From contig CM039465.1 of assembly GCA_022414725.1 (NCBI GenBank), positions 17,791,581 to 17,855,580 of the forward strand: DNA of 64,000 nt, given 5' to 3'. The notes below the pieces were generated by a model. The model did no database searches and had not been told where the DNA came from. It saw only the letters and a program-made list of their open reading frames with translations. Made by a program: the position numbers and the translations under genes. Each line of letters starts with the position of its first letter. Position 1 is the stretch's first letter. Positions 63,781-64,000 of this stretch are shown piece after piece. This DNA comes from Microglena sp. YARC. Its lineage: Eukaryota > Chlorophyta > Chlorophyceae > Chlamydomonadales > Chlamydomonadaceae.

Positions 63781-64000
63781 TCCTTGGGGGGGTACATCCG
63801 GAGTGGAGGTACGTACATCACTACATCAGTCCATGGGGCTGGGTTGGGATCAGGGTACATCCGGAGTGGAGGTACGTACATCACTACATCAGTCCATGGG
63901 GCTGGGTTGGGATCAGGGCACATCCGGAGTGGAGGTACGTACATCACTACATCAGTCCATGGGGCTGGGTTGGGATCAGGACACATCCGGAGTGGAGGTA
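63781..64000. repeat. 63-bp minisatellite running off the right edge
   Basis: Unit contains ACATCCGGAGTGGAGGTACG and CATGGGGCTGGGTTGGGATC; more than three copies, almost identical. 63 = 21 codons, so the minus frame stays open (DPNPAPWTDVVMYVPPLRM). It probably lies in an upstream intron of the MRS2-type gene. Confidence 0.93.

Overview
The window is eukaryotic nuclear DNA. It has many spliceosomal introns with GT-AG ends, no operons, and coding exons that make up only a small part of the 64 kb. The best-supported coding content looks like a green alga or another plastid-bearing protist: an MCM4 replicative helicase, a NusB-RsmB (Sun/NOP2-type) rRNA methyltransferase homologue resembling the plant plastid form, and the 3' end of a CorA/MRS2-type magnesium channel. 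A prasinophyte with a large repeat-rich genome would fit, but species cannot be fixed from the sequence alone.

Layout. 1-6130: degenerate short repeats, a 1000-base assembly gap and a three-copy 1.8-1.9 kb tandem repeat full of indels. 7218-20773, minus strand: MCM4 in about 15 exons; the splice phases agree from exon 1 through exon 13, while exon 14 is broken by frameshifts. 20774-21546: head-to-head intergenic region, probably a shared promoter. 21547-51198, plus strand: one 30-kb gene of nine exons whose splice phases all agree, encoding a predicted 773-residue NusB-RsmB-like protein. 51200-57580: transposon remnants (SINEs, MITEs, a 4.3-kb inverted-repeat unit holding a reverse-transcriptase-type C-terminal fragment). 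58191-58971, minus strand: the last two exons of an MRS2/CorA gene that continues past the right edge, with a 3.8-kb 93-bp minisatellite and a 63-bp minisatellite upstream of it.

Two observations stand out. First, in all three genes the introns hold tandem arrays whose units include copies of the adjacent exon edge together with its splice site. These include a 48-bp minisatellite repeating a 5' splice site about 20 times, a tandem array of 3' splice sites, triplicated decoy exons, and MRS2 exon sequence reused as an intron 3' end. Second, the RsmB-like protein has an intact reading frame but has lost most of the catalytic signature: motif I lacks the Gly-Gly-Lys, the motif VI catalytic Cys is Ser, and the motif IV Pro is Glu. 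That suggests a pseudo-methyltransferase.

Most very long open frames here (650-1200 codons) are minisatellites without stop codons and are not treated as genes. All homology calls are from recognising motifs by eye; no database search was run.
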